Source of the DNA: Planctomycetota bacterium
Lineage (GTDB): Bacteria; Planctomycetota; Planctomycetia; Isosphaerales; Isosphaeraceae
Length of the DNA stretch: 9,565 nucleotides
NCBI GenBank assembly: GCA_021777685.1
Contig: JAJYDH010000229.1
Location: 1 to 9,565, forward strand
Direction: 5' to 3'
Shown: positions 8,528-9,565 of the stretch, in pieces
Layout: each line of letters begins with the position of its first letter
Numbering within the stretch: the stretch's first letter is position 1
The notes under the pieces: model-generated
Seen by the model: only the letters and a program-made list of their open reading frames with translations
Database searches by the model: none
Told to the model about the DNA's origin: nothing
Position numbers and translations under genes: made by a program

Positions 8528-9565
8528 TCAATGGTGGAAATCGTTGGCGTGATTCCCACCGTTGAGTTCGTCATGGCCATCGTGGCCGTTCCCGTGCCCG
8601 TTTCCGTCGCCATGGCCATGGTCCGGCCCCTGGCCCGGCTTGTCCTTGACCATCAGCATGTAGAGGCAGGGGAGGACGAACAGCGTGGCGGGCTCTCCGG
8701 CCAGGAGGCCGCCGAGGATGGCGCGGGCGAGCGGGGCGTTGGCCTCGGAGCCCCGTTCGAGGGCCATCGCCGCCGGGATCATGGCGAAGAAGGCCGCGAG
8801 GGCGGTCATCGTCACCGGCCGGACCCGGACCGAGGCGGCCTTGCGGATCGCCTGGGTCGGCGTCAGCCCCTCGTGGCGGCGGATCTCCTGGGCGAAGTCG
8901 GTCATCAGCACCGTGTTGGCGACCTTGATCCCGATGATGAAGATGATCCCCAGGATCGACTGGACGTTGATCGCCGTCCCGGTGAAGTAGAGCATCGGGA
9001 AGACGCCGGCCATGCTGATCGGCACGGTGAGCATGACCGTCATCGGCACGATGTACGACTTGTCCAGGGCGACCATCAGGAAGTACATCAGCAGCACGGC
9101 CAGGATCATGCCGACGCCCAGGTCGCGGAAGGTCTGCTGCATCCGCGAATACTCGCCGCTGAGGACGATCTTCGAGCCGCCCAGCGTCGTCTTCTTCGAG
9201 CCCGAGGCCGGGTCATAAGGCGCCCAGTTGCCGTCGGGGAGCTTCTTGCCGAACTCGTCGAGGATCACCGAGATGTCGTCGGCGACGTGGCCGAGGTCGC
9301 GCCCTTCGACGCCCATCGTCAGGTCGATCGACGGCTGGATGTTGTTGTGGGTGATCTCGGTCGGGACCTCGATCCGGGTGACGCTGGCGAGCGACCGGAG
9401 CGGGACCGGCTCGGCCTTGATCGACCCGGTGATCGGGATGTCCAGCATCGACTCGATCGACGTGATGTCCTTCTCGGGATAGGCCACCCCGACGAAGTAC
9501 TGGTTGTGGGTCTTGGGGTCGATCCAGAAGTTCTTCTTGTTGAAGGTGATCGACGAGTTGAGCGA
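8528..9565 (-). CDS. RND efflux permease, C-terminal part, with His-rich tail (5' end outside window)
   Basis: The frame is open to the window edge, so the 345 visible residues are the C-terminal third of a protein that normally has about 1000 or more. They begin in the periplasmic porter/docking region (FFVGV-type strand YFVGVAYPEK, then EVPTEITHNNIQ and GVEGRDLGHVADDI). The C-terminal TM bundle follows: about 148-167, 171-192, 200-223, 250-270 and 280-305. Conserved RND blocks seen are GIKVANTVLMTDFAQEIR, the RVRPVTMTALA threonine segment and ARAILGGLLAGEPATLFVLP. The last 38 residues form a cytoplasmic tail rich in Gly, Asp, Asn and His, with eight His. By family it is a proton-driven inner-membrane pump working with a membrane-fusion protein and outer-membrane channel, whose genes would lie upstream, beyond 9565. 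Drug versus metal substrate cannot be decided from this part. The His-rich tail hints at metal. Confidence 0.9.
   Translation of the reverse strand, partial: SLNSSITFNKKNFWIDPKTHNQYFVGVAYPEKDITSIESMLDIPITGSIKAEPVPLRSLASVTRIEVPTEITHNNIQPSIDLTMGVEGRDLGHVADDISVILDEFGKKLPDGNWAPYDPASGSKKTTLGGSKIVLSGEYSRMQQTFRDLGVGMILAVLLMYFLMVALDKSYIVPMTVMLTVPISMAGVFPMLYFTGTAINVQSILGIIFIIGIKVANTVLMTDFAQEIRRHEGLTPTQAIRKAASVRVRPVTMTALAAFFAMIPAAMALERGSEANAPLARAILGGLLAGEPATLFVLPCLYMLMVKDKPGQGPDHGHGDGNGHGNGHDGHDELNGGNHANDFHH

Overview
The window comes from a high-GC bacterium. A sampled 60-base coding stretch is 44/60 G+C, and third positions are strongly G/C. Several gene types point to a planctomycete, most likely near Isosphaeraceae or Gemmataceae. 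These are a small exported protein with an N-terminal VEALEGRAVLS segment resembling the planctomycete LEPR-XLL-type N-terminus, a secreted DUF6263-like protein, a methyltransferase with a THUMP-like C-terminus, and an RND pump of a type I associate with planctomycetes. This assignment is inference, because no rRNA or marker gene is present.

Layout. Bases 1-133 hold a 23-bp perfect inverted repeat and four 7-base direct repeats. Three plus-strand genes follow: a SAM-dependent methyltransferase (134-1330), a secreted DUF6263-like protein (1447-2370) and a very small Lys/Pro/Ala-rich lipoprotein (2578-2796). A GC-rich hairpin at 2814-2839 separates them from a large minus-strand gene (2869-5952). 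That gene encodes a membrane-anchored sigma-54 activator with this order: one TM, a PDZ-like segment, about nine more TMs, GAF, coiled coil, AAA+, Fis-type HTH. A 477-base divergent intergenic region follows (5953-6429). It contains a 44% GC core and a cluster of the 10-bp palindrome TCGGCGCCGA, four exact and two near copies. Next on the plus strand are an alpha/beta hydrolase (6430-7290) and the small exported protein (7416-7928). Convergent to them, on the minus strand, are a DUF202 membrane protein (7947-8381) and the 3' part of an RND efflux permease with a histidine-rich tail (8528 to beyond 9565).

How the genes may work together. This looks like an ordinary chromosomal region of mostly single-gene units, not a defence or biosynthetic island. 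There are no mobile-element genes, tRNAs, rRNAs or CRISPR arrays. The most unusual element is the one-protein signalling device at 2869-5952, which would couple an envelope PDZ/multi-TM sensor directly to sigma-54 transcription without a histidine kinase. Its divergent promoter region carries the palindrome cluster and could regulate this gene, the hydrolase, or both. The RND permease and the DUF202 protein share a strand, but a 146-base gap with a strong hairpin argues against simple tight coupling.
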